Positions 7,271 to 7,628 of a stretch of DNA of 7,628 nt are shown here, piece by piece. The stretch spans positions 5,306 to 12,933 of the forward strand of contig DNYS01000074.1 in NCBI GenBank assembly GCA_003506735.1. Reading direction: 5' to 3'. The stretch comes from Nitrospinota bacterium. GTDB lineage: Bacteria; UBA8248. Position 1 is the first letter of the stretch, and each line of letters starts with the position of its first letter. The notes under the pieces are model-generated. The model searched no databases, was not told where the DNA came from, and saw only the letters and a program-made list of their open reading frames with translations. The translations under genes and the position numbers were made by a program.

Positions 7271-7486
7271 TCAATTTAGCAAGCTCAAGAAATAATCAAT
7301 ACTGCGGGTCAGCGCCAGGTCTACGATACCCAGATAGATGGCAATGAAGGACACGAACACGAGCGCCACCACAGTCTGAGTCACCGTCTGCTTCCAGCCC
7401 GGCCAAGTAACACGCTTGGCCTCGGTCTGAACATCCGCCAGAAACGAGCGGGCCTGGCTCCACCAGTCCATCACATTCACGGCCAT
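7271..7486 (-). CDS. secE: Preprotein translocase subunit SecE
   Basis: SecE clamps the two halves of SecY in the inner-membrane SecYEG channel. The 71-residue product is the short single-span form found in most bacteria. It has an amphipathic N-terminal helix (about 6-20), the conserved EAKRVTWPGWKQT motif (22-34), and one transmembrane helix at about 37-59 (VVALVFVSFIAIYLGIV). The short tail has a charged residue (R61) at the membrane edge. The ATG at 7486 has GGAG 5 nt upstream. A second ATG five codons later has none. The frame is open upstream to 7576, but that part reads through the tRNA-Trp gene and is not coding. nusG follows within 14 nt, the usual secE-nusG pair. Confidence 0.96.
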   Translation of the reverse strand: MAVNVMDWWSQARSFLADVQTEAKRVTWPGWKQTVTQTVVALVFVSFIAIYLGIVDLALTRSIDYFLSLLN

Positions 7487-7515
7487 CGTCACTCCAGATA
7501 TCGGGCATCTCAATT

Positions 7516-7591
7516 TGGCAGGCCAGGAGGGGCTCGAACCCCCAACCGCCGGATTTGGAGTCCGGTGCTCTACCAATTAAGCCACTGGCCT
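7516..7591 (-). tRNA. tRNA-Trp (anticodon CCA)
   Basis: The 76-nt gene folds as a full cloverleaf. AGGCCAG pairs with CTGGCCT in the acceptor stem, followed by discriminator G and an encoded CCA (7518-7516). The D arm has the GCTT/GAGC stem with AATTGGTA. The anticodon stem is CCGGA/TCCGG with loop CTCCAAA, giving anticodon CCA at 7558-7556, which reads UGG. The T arm has TTCGAGC closed by GGGGG/CCCTC with one G-U pair. tRNA-Trp just before secE is common in bacteria, often after tuf or rpmG. Those genes are not visible in the 37 nt to the window edge, where I also see no promoter. The 29-nt gap to secE suggests co-transcription and processing. Confidence 0.97.
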
Positions 7592-7628
7592 TTGATTTTT
7601 CCCCTCGCTCCCGGTTCCCTCGGGGACC

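Noticed and set aside
7487..7576. An N-terminal extension of secE by 30 codons
   Set aside because: The extra residues (MVEHRTPNPAVGG...) are the translation of the tRNA-Trp anticodon and T arms, a well-known artefact. The ATG at 7486 has a proper ribosome binding site.
7592..7628. A promoter or the end of tuf or rpmG before tRNA-Trp
   Set aside because: Only 37 nt are available. I see no -35/-10 pair and cannot recognise any coding end.

Overview
The window is a stretch of core chromosome from a Gram-negative-type bacterium, with every gene on the minus strand. In transcription order (right to left) it holds tRNA-Trp, secE, nusG, rplK, rplA, rplJ, rplL, rpoB and the first 72 codons of rpoC. 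This is the classic secE-nusG / rplKAJL / rpoBC cluster that joins protein export, transcription elongation, the ribosomal L1 and L7/L12 stalks and RNA polymerase. Base composition is fairly GC-rich (high fifties percent by eye). The proteins look proteobacterial-grade (deltaproteobacteria, Nitrospinota or Tectomicrobia-like), but the beta subunit has its own indel pattern. I cannot name the lineage from sequence alone.

Region by region: 7592-7628 is a short upstream spacer with no recognisable signal. tRNA-Trp (7516-7591) encodes its own CCA end and lies 29 nt before secE. secE and nusG are separated by 14 nt if nusG starts at the GTG I prefer. A 53-nt nusG-rplK spacer contains two adjacent perfect hairpins, the second followed by a T5 tract. 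rplK and rplA are separated by 70 nt that can fold into a helix / asymmetric loop / helix ending just before the rplA ribosome binding site. rplA and rplJ are only 13 nt apart. The rplJ-rplL spacer (103 nt) and rplL-rpoB spacer (84 nt) hold GC hairpins. rpoB is a single intact 1350-codon frame. rpoC starts at TTG 46 nt later and leaves the window inside its zinc ribbon. No stretch longer than 300 bases lacks a gene.

The genes work together: NusG and the beta/beta' subunits act in the elongating polymerase; L11, L10 and L7/L12 build the GTPase-associated stalk; L1 builds the opposite stalk; SecE is an essential part of the SecYEG channel. The compact layout leaves little room for E. coli-style promoters between nusG and rplK or between rplA and rplJ. 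Read-through transcription with RNA-level tuning in the four structured spacers is the likely scheme (inference).

I found no mobile element, CRISPR, toxin-antitoxin, phage gene or new system. The points worth a second look are the 27-residue insertion in the beta protrusion, the three-module L12-binding helix of L10, the structured spacers, and the non-ATG starts.
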